From NCBI RefSeq assembly GCF_001750145.1, contig NZ_CP015732.1, forward strand, positions 4,092,001-4,156,000: 64,000 nucleotides of DNA, in the 5' to 3' direction. Below are positions 17,154 to 24,135 of the stretch, in pieces (position 1 is the first letter of the stretch; each line of letters opens with the position of its first letter). The notes under the pieces are model-generated. The model saw only the letters and a list, made by a program, of their open reading frames with translations, was not told where the DNA came from and did not search any database. The stretch comes from Arthrobacter sp. U41 (GTDB taxonomy: Bacteria; Actinomycetota; Actinomycetes; Actinomycetales; Micrococcaceae). Position numbers and translations under genes: made by a program.

Positions 17154-17860
17154 GGTGTGCTCCTGTTGTCTGGGTCAAGGCCTGGGCGGCCGGTAAAGCG
17201 GTAGAGGCGGGGCGGGCGGTGTTTGCCACCCTGCAGGTAATGCTCGGTTGCTTCGATCTCCGGCGTGGCTTTGATCTGCCGGCGGAAATTCGCCGGGTCC
17301 AGCTCGCGGTCCAGCACGGCCTCGTAGACCTCCCGGACCTGCGCCAGGGTGAAGTACTCGCCCAGCAGGTGGTACGCGATGGACCCGTAGGCCATCTTGT
17401 TGCGGAGCCGCCAGAGCGCGTACTCGATGATCGCGTTGTGGTCGAAGGCCAGTTCGCCGAGCCGGTCGGCGCGGAACCACCGCACGTTTTCGGATTCGTC
17501 CGCGAGCGCGGCCTCGGTGGGCTGCACCAGCGCCCAGTACACAATGGAGACCACACGCTGGGTGGGCGAACGGTGCAGCCCGCCGAAGGCGTAGAGCTGT
17601 TCGAGGTAGCTGGGCGCCAGGCCGGTGGTCTCCTGCAGGTTCCGCGAGGCGGCATCCGGCAGGGACTCGGAATGGGTCAGCGGGCCGCCGGGAAGTGCCC
17701 ACATCCCCTTGAAGGGTTCGCGGATCCGGCGCACCAGCGGGATCCAGAGGGTGGGGCGGCCGGAACGCTCGCTGGGGCGCAGGGCGAAGATCACCGTGGA
17801 GATGGCCAGCGACGGCGGCGCGAGCTGGCGTTCGGCGACGTTTGCTGCTGCTGTGTACAC
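17150..17860 (-). CDS. nrtR: NrtR-type NAD regulator (Nudix domain plus winged helix)
   Basis: 236 residues: an N-terminal Nudix fold followed by a C-terminal winged-helix region (LLGEYFTLAQVREVYEAVL, then NFRRQIKATPEI), the layout of NrtR repressors of NAD genes. The Nudix box starting at G59 keeps the glycine, first glutamate and arginine, but the catalytic REXXEE core reads RNLQET at 73-78. Loss of two glutamates suggests it binds ADP-ribose-like ligands without hydrolysing them, as known for several NrtR proteins. It is the first gene of the operon it should control, so autoregulation is likely, through the palindrome at 17936-17960. The start is a GTG with weak GGGGTG upstream. Confidence 0.88.
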   Translation of the reverse strand: MYTAAANVAERQLAPPSLAISTVIFALRPSERSGRPTLWIPLVRRIREPFKGMWALPGGPLTHSESLPDAASRNLQETTGLAPSYLEQLYAFGGLHRSPTQRVVSIVYWALVQPTEAALADESENVRWFRADRLGELAFDHNAIIEYALWRLRNKMAYGSIAYHLLGEYFTLAQVREVYEAVLDRELDPANFRRQIKATPEIEATEHYLQGGKHRPPRLYRFTGRPGLDPDNRSTP

Positions 17861-17935
17861 GGTGATTCACCCCGCATTCTGAGGTTCGGGCCGGTCCCCC
17901 GGGACTGTCCCGTCGTTCCGGCCAACCGCCGGAGT

Positions 17936-17989
17936 AGTTATGGTCAACTTGACCAGAACTAATTCTACGACGTCACCGGCCGGGCGCAA
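17936..17989 (-). promoter_or_regulatory. candidate nrtR-nadABC promoter and NrtR operator
   Basis: An inverted repeat of 12-bp arms around one base, AGTTATGGTCAA-C-TTGACCAGAACT with one mismatch, occupies 17936-17960. Just upstream on the minus strand is a possible promoter: TTGCGC (17984-17989), 16-bp spacer, TAGAAT (17962-17967). The palindrome would cover the transcription start, the expected place for a repressor. Assignment to NrtR is inference from position. Confidence 0.6.
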
Positions 17990-18054
17990 AATGTTTCAGC
18001 TCTCACATTCCGGCGGCGCCGGAGCGGGCCGGGGTGCAGCCTGGCCCGCCGCAC

Positions 18055-18528
18055 TCACCTGGCCCTGGCGGCGGCTTCCAGCAGCGGGAGCGTGCGGCCC
18101 TGGAAGTGGGTGTTGAGCACAATCACTGAGGAGGAGCGAAGCACCGTCCGGGTTGCGATCATGGCATCGAGCACCCGCTGCAGGTCAGGATTGGAGCGGG
18201 CGGCAATGCGGGCCATCAGGTCCGAGCTGCCGGAGACGGTGTGGATTTCTATCAGTTCCGGGATCTCCGCGAGCGCCTCGACAACCGCGTCGTGCCCCAG
18301 GTCCTGATTGATGGTCAGCGAGCAGAAGGCGACCACCGGGAAACCGAAGCGGGCCGGATCCGGCTGCGGCACCCACGAGCCGATGACCCCGGTGTCCTGC
18401 ATCCGGTCCAGCCTCGACTGCACGGTGGCGCGCGCAACCTTGAGCACCCGGGAGGCCTCCAGCACCGAGGCCCGCGGTGAGTCGGTGAAGAATCGGACAA
18501 TCTTCGCGTCCAGAGGATCCACGTCCAT
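18055..18528 (-). CDS. Lrp/AsnC-family transcriptional regulator
   Basis: 157 residues. The N-terminal helix-turn-helix (DPLDAKIVRFFTDSPRASV, then ASRVLKVARATVQSRLDRM) is followed by the ligand-binding AsnC domain with VSGSSDLMARIAARSN. The ATG, not the upstream TTG, was chosen because AAGGA lies at a suitable distance. It diverges from an amino-acid permease and the 2-oxoacid dehydrogenase genes behind it, so it probably senses an amino acid and controls uptake and breakdown. The ligand is unknown. Confidence 0.9.
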   Translation of the reverse strand: MDVDPLDAKIVRFFTDSPRASVLEASRVLKVARATVQSRLDRMQDTGVIGSWVPQPDPARFGFPVVAFCSLTINQDLGHDAVVEALAEIPELIEIHTVSGSSDLMARIAARSNPDLQRVLDAMIATRTVLRSSSVIVLNTHFQGRTLPLLEAAARAR

Positions 18529-18549
18529 CAAAAATTCCTTCTTCGGCCA

Positions 18550-18566
18550 GGTTTGCAGTACAAACC
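18550..18566. promoter_or_regulatory. inverted repeat in front of the asnC-type gene
   Basis: Perfect repeat GGTTTG-CAGTA-CAAACC, starting 22 bp upstream of the regulator's ATG. The size and symmetry fit an Lrp/AsnC half-site pair, so autoregulation is possible. A related TTTG/CAAA-rich stretch (CCAACAAACTG) follows about 22 bp further. Confidence 0.45.
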
Positions 18567-18657
18567 GGTGCGCTAGATCCGTTTACGTCCAACAAACTGT
18601 CACCATGATCTCACGGCCGACGCACCGGGACCCCGCCCTGTGGCGGTAAATTCAATA

Positions 18658-18672
18658 GGTCCCATAAGGACC
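18658..18672. promoter_or_regulatory. inverted repeat in the permease leader
   Basis: Perfect GGTCC-CATAA-GGACC, 33 bp upstream of the permease ATG and overlapping the likely promoter or leader. It could be a second operator site or a weak RNA hairpin; which is not decidable from sequence. Confidence 0.35.
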
Positions 18673-18705
18673 AAAAGATCCACGACCACAAGAAGGTTCG
18701 CCAGC

Positions 18706-20118
18706 ATGACAATGAAGTCCACCGCGGAGCGCCCCGGCCTGAAACTCGGCCACAGCATGAAGCCACGCCAGCTCACCATGATGGGACTCGGCAGCGCCAT
18801 CGGCGCCGGCCTGTTCCTGGGCTCGGGGGCCGGAGTCCAGGCCGCCGGACCCGCCGTCCTGATCTCCTACCTGGTCGCGGGAACCCTGATCATCCTGGTG
18901 ATGTGGGCCCTCGGCGAAATGGCCGCCGCGAACCCCAACAGCGGCGCCTTTTCCGTCTACGCCGCCAAGGCCATGGGCAGGACCGCCGGCGCAACCGTGG
19001 GGTGGCTCTGGTGGCTGCAGCTGGTCGTGGTCATCGCCGCCGAGGCCCTCGGCGCTGCCGCCCTGCTCTTCACGGTATGGCCGGTGGTCCCGGTCTGGGC
19101 CCTGTCCCTGGTCTTTATGGTGCTCTTCACCGCGATCAACCTCGCCGGGGTGAAGAACTTCGGCGAGTTCGAGTTCTGGTTCGCCATCCTCAAGGTGGCC
19201 GCCATTCTGCTGTTCCTCGGCATCGGGACCGCCCTGCTGCTGGGCTGGCTGCCCGACGTCGAGTCCCCGGGCCTGTCCAACATCACCGCAGACTTCGCCC
19301 CGGCAGGCCTGGGCGGCATCGCCACGGCGCTCTTCGTCGTGATCTTCGCCTTCGGCGGCACCGAGATTGTCAGTGTTGCCGCAGCCGAGACCGAGAACCC
19401 GCAGCACAGCGTGGCGCAGGCCATCCGCACCGTCGTGTGGCGGATCCTGGTCTTCTACATTGGCTCGGTGTTCGTCATCGCCGCGGCCCTTCCGTACACC
19501 TCCGACGCCCTGGCGTCGCCCTTCGCCGGCGTCCTGGATCTCGCCGGGATCCCCGGCGCCGGGTCCGCCATCACCCTGGTGGCCGTCGTCGCTCTCCTCT
19601 CGGCCCTGAACGCGAACCTCTACGGCGCGTCCCGGATGGTTTACTCACTGTCCGAACGCGGCGAGGCTCCCCGCTTCCTTTCCAAGCTCAACAAGGCGCG
19701 CGTGCCGGTGCTCGCCGTCGGCGTCTCCGTGGCGTTCGGATTCCTGGCCACCGTGCTGGAGCTGCTCTTTCCGGAGCAGATCCTTCCCGCGCTGTTCCAG
19801 CTGGTGGGCTCGACCTGCCTGATGGTCTGGGGCTCCGCGCTGGTGTCCCAGCTGATCCTCCGCCGCCGCGCCGACCGCGAGGGAACCGTCCTCCCGCTGC
19901 GGATGAAGGGCTTCCCGGGGCTGACGGTCTTCGGTCTCGTGCTCCTGGCCCTGATTTTCGCCGTCGGCTTCAGCAGCCCGGACAGCAGCAAGCAGCTCGT
20001 CAGCACCATCGCCCTGGTCGCCGGCATTGCCGCTGCCTGCTGGATCGGCGCCCGGCTGACCCGCAACCGCGGCGTGGAACCGGCCGAGCAGGCCGAACCC
20101 GCCGACGCCGGGAAGTAG
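18706..20118 (+). CDS. amino-acid permease, APC superfamily
   Basis: 470 residues with about twelve hydrophobic segments. The first helix carries the APC family signature MMGLGSAIGAGLFLGSG, where the unwound GSAIGAG binds the substrate backbone; PALGEMA-type sequence appears as WALGEMAAANPNSGAFSVYA, and the helix-6 FGGTEIVSVAAAET stretch is typical of the AAT/GABA-permease group. The start ATG at MTMKSTAERP has AGAAGG nine bases upstream. It diverges from the Lrp-type regulator and precedes the E1 genes by 120 bp. A branched or neutral amino acid would fit the context, but the substrate is not proven. Confidence 0.88.
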   Translation: MTMKSTAERPGLKLGHSMKPRQLTMMGLGSAIGAGLFLGSGAGVQAAGPAVLISYLVAGTLIILVMWALGEMAAANPNSGAFSVYAAKAMGRTAGATVGWLWWLQLVVVIAAEALGAAALLFTVWPVVPVWALSLVFMVLFTAINLAGVKNFGEFEFWFAILKVAAILLFLGIGTALLLGWLPDVESPGLSNITADFAPAGLGGIATALFVVIFAFGGTEIVSVAAAETENPQHSVAQAIRTVVWRILVFYIGSVFVIAAALPYTSDALASPFAGVLDLAGIPGAGSAITLVAVVALLSALNANLYGASRMVYSLSERGEAPRFLSKLNKARVPVLAVGVSVAFGFLATVLELLFPEQILPALFQLVGSTCLMVWGSALVSQLILRRRADREGTVLPLRMKGFPGLTVFGLVLLALIFAVGFSSPDSSKQLVSTIALVAGIAAACWIGARLTRNRGVEPAEQAEPADAGK

Positions 20119-20238
20119 CCGGACCGGGCTGCACAAACTGTAAAGCTAGACTGCGGTCTCGCTGACACTCTTGTGCAGTCTGGCCAGCAATTTTCCGGCT
20201 GATTGCACAGCTCCGGGCGGGTGACTAGGGTCACAACC

Positions 20239-21273
20239 ATGGACACACTTCCCGTGGCTTCCGGCGACGCCGCCGATCCGCTCACTCCCGCCCAGCTCCG
20301 CGAGCTTTATTCGCTGATGGTGGCCGTCCGCCACCTGGATACTTCGGCCATCGCCTGGCAGCGCCAGGGCATCATCCCCGGCTACGCCCCCGAGCTTGGC
20401 CAGGAGGCGGCCCAGGTGGGCAGCGGCTATGCCGTTGACACCACCCGGGACTTCGTCTTCCCGACCTACCGCGAGATGGGCGTAGCCCGCACCATGGGCG
20501 TGGACATGGTGGCGTACATGTCCACCCACAAGGCCACCTGGCACGGCGGCCTGTACGACCCGCTGGAGTCCCGGCTCGCCCCGATCCAGGCGGTGGTGGC
20601 CGGCTCGGTGCTGCACGCCGTCGGCTGGGCCCACGGCCAGACCCTGGATCGGAAGGACGGCGTCGCGATGACCTATTTCGGCGACGGCGCCTCCTCCCAG
20701 GGCGATGTGCACGAGGCCCTGAACTTCGCCGCCGTGATGAAGACCCCCGTGGTCTTCTTCGTCCAGAACAACGGCTGGGCGATCTCGGTTCCCACCGAAC
20801 GCCAGGTGGCCGGCGGCTCCGTCGCCGCCCGTGCCGCCGGCTACGGCATGCCGGCCCTGCAGATCGACGGCGACGACGTTGTCGCCGTCGTCGAGGCCAC
20901 CCGGCGCGCCTTCGCGCACGCCCGGGCAGGCAACGGCCCCGTGCTCATCGAGGCCATGACCTACCGCCGCGGTCCGCACTCGACCTCCGATGATCCCGGA
21001 CGCTACCGCTCACTCGACGAGGAGCGCGACGGCGCCGGCCAGGACCCGCTGCAGCGCTTCCGGCAGCAACTGCTCGCCGACGGAATCGCCGACGAGGCCT
21101 TCTTCGCCGGGGCCCTGGCCGCGGCCAAGGCCGAGGAGGAGCAGATCCGCACCGGCATCCAGGCCCTCGACTCCCGGCCCGGCACCGAAATGTTTGACCT
21201 GGTCTTCCAGGAAACCACCCCTGCCCTGCAGGCCCAGGCCGCCAACTGGCGCGAGGAGTCCGAACATGTCTAA
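20239..21273 (+). CDS. 2-oxoacid dehydrogenase E1 component, alpha subunit
   Basis: 344 residues. The thiamine diphosphate motif runs from GDGASSQGD to QNNGWAIS, and the loop RGPHSTSDDPGRYR resembles branched-chain 2-oxoacid dehydrogenase E1 alpha more than pyruvate dehydrogenase. It would decarboxylate a 2-oxoacid and pass the acyl group to a lipoyl domain. The start at MDTLPVASG has AGGG upstream. Its last eight bases overlap the E1 beta gene. Acetoin dehydrogenase E1 (AcoA) is the main alternative, given the hydrolase at the end of the cluster. Confidence 0.88.
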   Translation: MDTLPVASGDAADPLTPAQLRELYSLMVAVRHLDTSAIAWQRQGIIPGYAPELGQEAAQVGSGYAVDTTRDFVFPTYREMGVARTMGVDMVAYMSTHKATWHGGLYDPLESRLAPIQAVVAGSVLHAVGWAHGQTLDRKDGVAMTYFGDGASSQGDVHEALNFAAVMKTPVVFFVQNNGWAISVPTERQVAGGSVAARAAGYGMPALQIDGDDVVAVVEATRRAFAHARAGNGPVLIEAMTYRRGPHSTSDDPGRYRSLDEERDGAGQDPLQRFRQQLLADGIADEAFFAGALAAAKAEEEQIRTGIQALDSRPGTEMFDLVFQETTPALQAQAANWREESEHV

Positions 21274-22357
21274 CTCGATTCTCGAAGGCGTACCCGCCGC
21301 AGGCGACAACACCGCCGACAACACCTCCGACAACACCGCCAGCAGCGCGGTAAGCCCGGCAGCCGCCACCGTGATGTCCATGCAGCAGGCCCTGAACCGG
21401 GCCCTCGACGAGGTCCTCGCGGAGAACCCGAAGACCCTGGTCTTCGGGGAGGACTGCGGCCGGCTCGGCGGCGTCTTCCGCATCACCGACGGACTGCAGG
21501 CCAAACATGGCGAACAGCGCGTCTTCGACACACCGCTGGCGGAATCCGGAATCCTGGGCATGTCCGTGGGCCTGGCAATGGCGGGGTTCCACCCCATCCC
21601 CGAGGTCCAGTTCGACGGCTTCGCCTACCCGGCCATCAACCAGATCGTCTGCCAGATCGCCCGGATGAACTACCGCAGCCGTGGCACCATGCCGATGCCC
21701 ATCACCCTGCGCGTGCCCAGCTTCGGCGGCATCCGCGCCCCGGAGCACCACGGCGAAAGCCTTGAGGCGCTCTTCGCCCACGTGCCGGGCCTGAAGGTGG
21801 TCTCGCCGTCGAACCCGCACGAGGCGTACCACCTGCTCAAGTACGCCGCCACGCGCCCGGACCCGGTGATCTTTATGGAGCCGAAGTCCCGCTACTGGCA
21901 GAAGGGCGAGGTGGACACCGCCAGTCACGACGCAGCCGGCGGCTCCCCCACCGGCGCGAAGGTCATGCGCGAAGGCCGCCACCTCACCCTCGTCGCATGG
22001 GGTGCCATGGTCGCCCGCTGCCTCCAGGTGGCCGAACTCGCCGCCGAGGACGGGATCGACATCGAGGTCCTGGACCTGCGCTGGCTCAAACCGATCGACG
22101 CCGGGGCGCTGGCCGCCTCCGTGCGCAAGACGCGGCGCGCCGTCGTCGTCCATGAAGCGCCGCTGACCTCCGGGCTCGGCGCCGAGGTGGCCCAGCTGAT
22201 CACCCAGGGCTGCTTCGACACGCTCAGGGCCCCGGTGGAACGCGTCACCGGCTTCGATGTCCCGTACCCCTCGGGGGACCTGGAAGACGAATACATCCCG
22301 AACATTGACCGGATCCTCTTCGGGATCCAGCGAGTATTGGAGTACAAACGTGGCTGA
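21266..22357 (+). CDS. 2-oxoacid dehydrogenase E1 component, beta subunit
   Basis: 363 residues. Family blocks seen are ALNRALDEVLAENPKTLVFGEDCGRLGGVFR, FDTPLAESGILGMSVGLAMAG, PVPEVQF-like HPIPEVQFDGF, FGGIRAPEHHGES and LDLRWLKPIDAGAL. The first 35 residues before MSMQQALN are an unusual Asn/Thr/Ala-rich leader made of three DNT repeats, absent from typical E1 beta proteins. GAGGAG precedes the ATG. It overlaps the alpha gene by eight bases and the lipoyl gene by eight bases, so the subunits are made together. Confidence 0.9.
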   Translation: MSNSILEGVPAAGDNTADNTSDNTASSAVSPAAATVMSMQQALNRALDEVLAENPKTLVFGEDCGRLGGVFRITDGLQAKHGEQRVFDTPLAESGILGMSVGLAMAGFHPIPEVQFDGFAYPAINQIVCQIARMNYRSRGTMPMPITLRVPSFGGIRAPEHHGESLEALFAHVPGLKVVSPSNPHEAYHLLKYAATRPDPVIFMEPKSRYWQKGEVDTASHDAAGGSPTGAKVMREGRHLTLVAWGAMVARCLQVAELAAEDGIDIEVLDLRWLKPIDAGALAASVRKTRRAVVVHEAPLTSGLGAEVAQLITQGCFDTLRAPVERVTGFDVPYPSGDLEDEYIPNIDRILFGIQRVLEYKRG

Positions 22358-22679
22358 AATTTCCTTCCCGCTCCCCGACCTCGGCGAGGGCCTGATTGAG
22401 GCAACCGTGCTGGAATGGCTCGTGGCCCCGGGCGACCAGGTGGAGCGGAACCAGCCCCTCGTTGAGGTTGAAACGACGAAGTCAGCCGTTGAATTGCCCA
22501 GCCCTCAGGCAGGTAAGGTGGTGCGTATCCACGGCGGGCCCGGTGACAAGATCAATGTCGGCGAGCCCCTGATTGTGTTTGAGGTTCCGGACAACACCGC
22601 CGGAATCGTGGGCACCGTCCCGAAGGAAGAGGCACCGAAGCGCCGGGTCCGCCTGAGCGCCGTACTTGATGAGGACTGA
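22350..22679 (+). CDS. free-standing lipoyl-domain protein (E2-like)
   Basis: Only 109 residues: one lipoyl domain with the modified lysine at K44 in ETTKSAVELPSP, then a 25-residue basic tail. The peripheral-subunit-binding and acyltransferase domains of a normal E2 are missing, and no frameshift remnant follows, since the hydrolase starts four bases after the stop. Start is GTG with TGGAG upstream, overlapping E1 beta. Acetoin dehydrogenase AcoC proteins are known to fuse a lipoyl domain to an alpha/beta hydrolase; this looks like the same pair encoded as two proteins. Catalytic acyl transfer would otherwise need an E2 from elsewhere. Confidence 0.85.
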   Translation: MAEISFPLPDLGEGLIEATVLEWLVAPGDQVERNQPLVEVETTKSAVELPSPQAGKVVRIHGGPGDKINVGEPLIVFEVPDNTAGIVGTVPKEEAPKRRVRLSAVLDED

Positions 22680-22683
22680 CACC

Positions 22684-23511
22684 ATGAGCGGCAGACACAC
22701 CGGCGAACAGCATTCCCACACCGTCGAGGGCACCGACCCCCAGCTGCATGTCGGCGTGCATGAGCCCGCGTCCGACGCCGGACTGCGCCCGGTGCTGCTG
22801 CTGCACGGCTTCTCCTCCTCCTCCAAGCTCAACTGGGAGGACACCGGCTGGCTGGCCGCGCTGCTGGAAGCCGGCCGCCGCGTCATCACGGTGGACCTGC
22901 CCGGCCACGGCCGCAGCGGGGCCCCCGAGGACATGGACTCCTACACGCCCAGCAGGATCCGCGCGGACCTGCTGCAGATCGCGTTCGACGCCGGCGTCCG
23001 GCCCCTGCGTGACGGCGACCCCTCCAGCGGGCTGGACCTGATCGGTTACTCGCTCGGCTCGCGGCTGGCGTGGGAATTCGGCGCCACCCAGCATGAGCTC
23101 GTGCACCGGCTGGTCCTCGGCGGGCCGAACGTCTCCGATCCGCTGGCTGACTTCGACCTGGTCGCCGCGCAGCGCCACCTGGCCGACGGCACCCCGATCG
23201 CCGACGCGTCCACGGCCGGGCTGCTGAAAATGGCCCAGATGCTGCCCAGCAACAATATCTTCTCGCTGCTGTCCCTCGTGGAGGCCGTCAAAAGCGAACC
23301 GTTCGATCCGGCCGAGGCGGTGCCGCACATGCCGATGCTGCTGGTGGCCGGCGAGAAGGACGAACGCGCCCGGTCGATGCCGGAGCTTGCCGCCCTGGGC
23401 GCCAAGGCGGGCGCCATGGTCGAGCAGCTGGTCCTGCCGGGCCGGAACCACACGAACGCCATCACCAGCCGCGCCTTCAAGCAGGGGGCCATCAGCTTCC
23501 TAAGCGTCTAG
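22684..23511 (+). CDS. alpha/beta-fold hydrolase of the E1/lipoyl cluster
   Basis: 275 residues. LLLHGFSSSSKLNW forms the oxyanion region, the nucleophile serine S123 lies in GYSLGS, and the C-terminal GRNHTNAI holds the catalytic histidine. DLPGHGRSGAPEDM is typical of the fold. The start ATG, with GAGG nine bases upstream, follows the lipoyl gene by four bases. Its position and the known AcoC layout suggest it works on, or with, the acyl-lipoyl protein. A separate esterase role is possible. Confidence 0.85.
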   Translation: MSGRHTGEQHSHTVEGTDPQLHVGVHEPASDAGLRPVLLLHGFSSSSKLNWEDTGWLAALLEAGRRVITVDLPGHGRSGAPEDMDSYTPSRIRADLLQIAFDAGVRPLRDGDPSSGLDLIGYSLGSRLAWEFGATQHELVHRLVLGGPNVSDPLADFDLVAAQRHLADGTPIADASTAGLLKMAQMLPSNNIFSLLSLVEAVKSEPFDPAEAVPHMPMLLVAGEKDERARSMPELAALGAKAGAMVEQLVLPGRNHTNAITSRAFKQGAISFLSV

Positions 23512-23531
23512 TCTCCCCAGCCTTCCCAAAC

Positions 23532-23594
23532 CAACGCGGGGTCACCTTCGGCCCATCCGAACGACGCGGATGGGCGTGGAGTGACCCCGCGTTG
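23532..23594. repeat. 63-bp palindromic element, copy 1
   Basis: Ends are CAACGCGGGGTCAC and its exact complement GTGACCCCGCGTTG; inside is a second pair GCCCATCC/GGATGGGC around a nine-base loop. It lies 20 bp behind the hydrolase stop and 25 bp from the end of the convergent lipoprotein gene. A T5 run follows on the plus strand, so it may also terminate transcription. Same length and ends as copies at 26304 and 38499. Confidence 0.85.
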
Positions 23595-23619
23595 TTTTTG
23601 CGGGGAACTGGCTGGGGTT

Positions 23620-24135
23620 CTAGTACTCGACACCCGGCTCGGGCTTGCCCTCCATTTGGAAGCACGCGGAGGAGGACAAAATGTTGAGCGCGTTCCGCTC
23701 CGGGTTGAATTCGATCGCGTGCCGGTAGCCTTCCTCACTGACGATCACCAGTTCCGGGTCGCCGTTGACGCTCCTCTTGTCCCTCACGGTCCAGCCGCTC
23801 TTAGCGGACCAGTCGGCCTTGATCTGCTCCAGCAGGGCCGCGCCGTCGGCGACTTCGCTGAGGACGATATCCAGGGTGCCCGGCCAGTAGAAGCCGCCGG
23901 TCTCACACTCGAAGAGGGCACGGGAGGTCTCGGTCTGTCTCGTCCTCGATACAGCCGCGGAGGGGACCACCGACAGCAGTTCATCCTGCTGCGCGCGGGT
24001 GGACTGTTTGGCGGTGGCAAGATCCATGCTGGGGCTCCGGGGTTCGGTGGCGGGTGCGCAGGCTGCCAGTGAGGCTGCCAGGCAGAGGACGGATACGGCG
24101 TAGGACAATCGTGAGGGATGCCTGGCGGTGTTCAT
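23620..24135 (-). CDS. small lipoprotein, possible immunity partner of the upstream hydrolase
   Basis: 171 residues with a lipoprotein signal (LSYAVSVLCLAASLAAC, lipobox LAAC). The mature part contains a single domain with CETGGFYWPGTLDIVLSEV and SSSACFQMEGKPEPG; two cysteines could form a disulfide. No family was recognised. Its ATG overlaps the stop of the WXG100-like hydrolase gene by four bases, so the two proteins are made in a fixed ratio. A membrane-anchored protein coupled to a putative secreted lipase resembles an immunity or chaperone lipoprotein, but this is inference. Confidence 0.75.
   Translation of the reverse strand: MNTARHPSRLSYAVSVLCLAASLAACAPATEPRSPSMDLATAKQSTRAQQDELLSVVPSAAVSRTRQTETSRALFECETGGFYWPGTLDIVLSEVADGAALLEQIKADWSAKSGWTVRDKRSVNGDPELVIVSEEGYRHAIEFNPERNALNILSSSACFQMEGKPEPGVEY

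Noticed and set aside
22350..22679. Lipoyl gene as a frameshifted full-length E2
   Set aside because: The hydrolase start follows at once with its own ribosome-binding site and no acyltransferase or binding-domain remnant is found in any frame.
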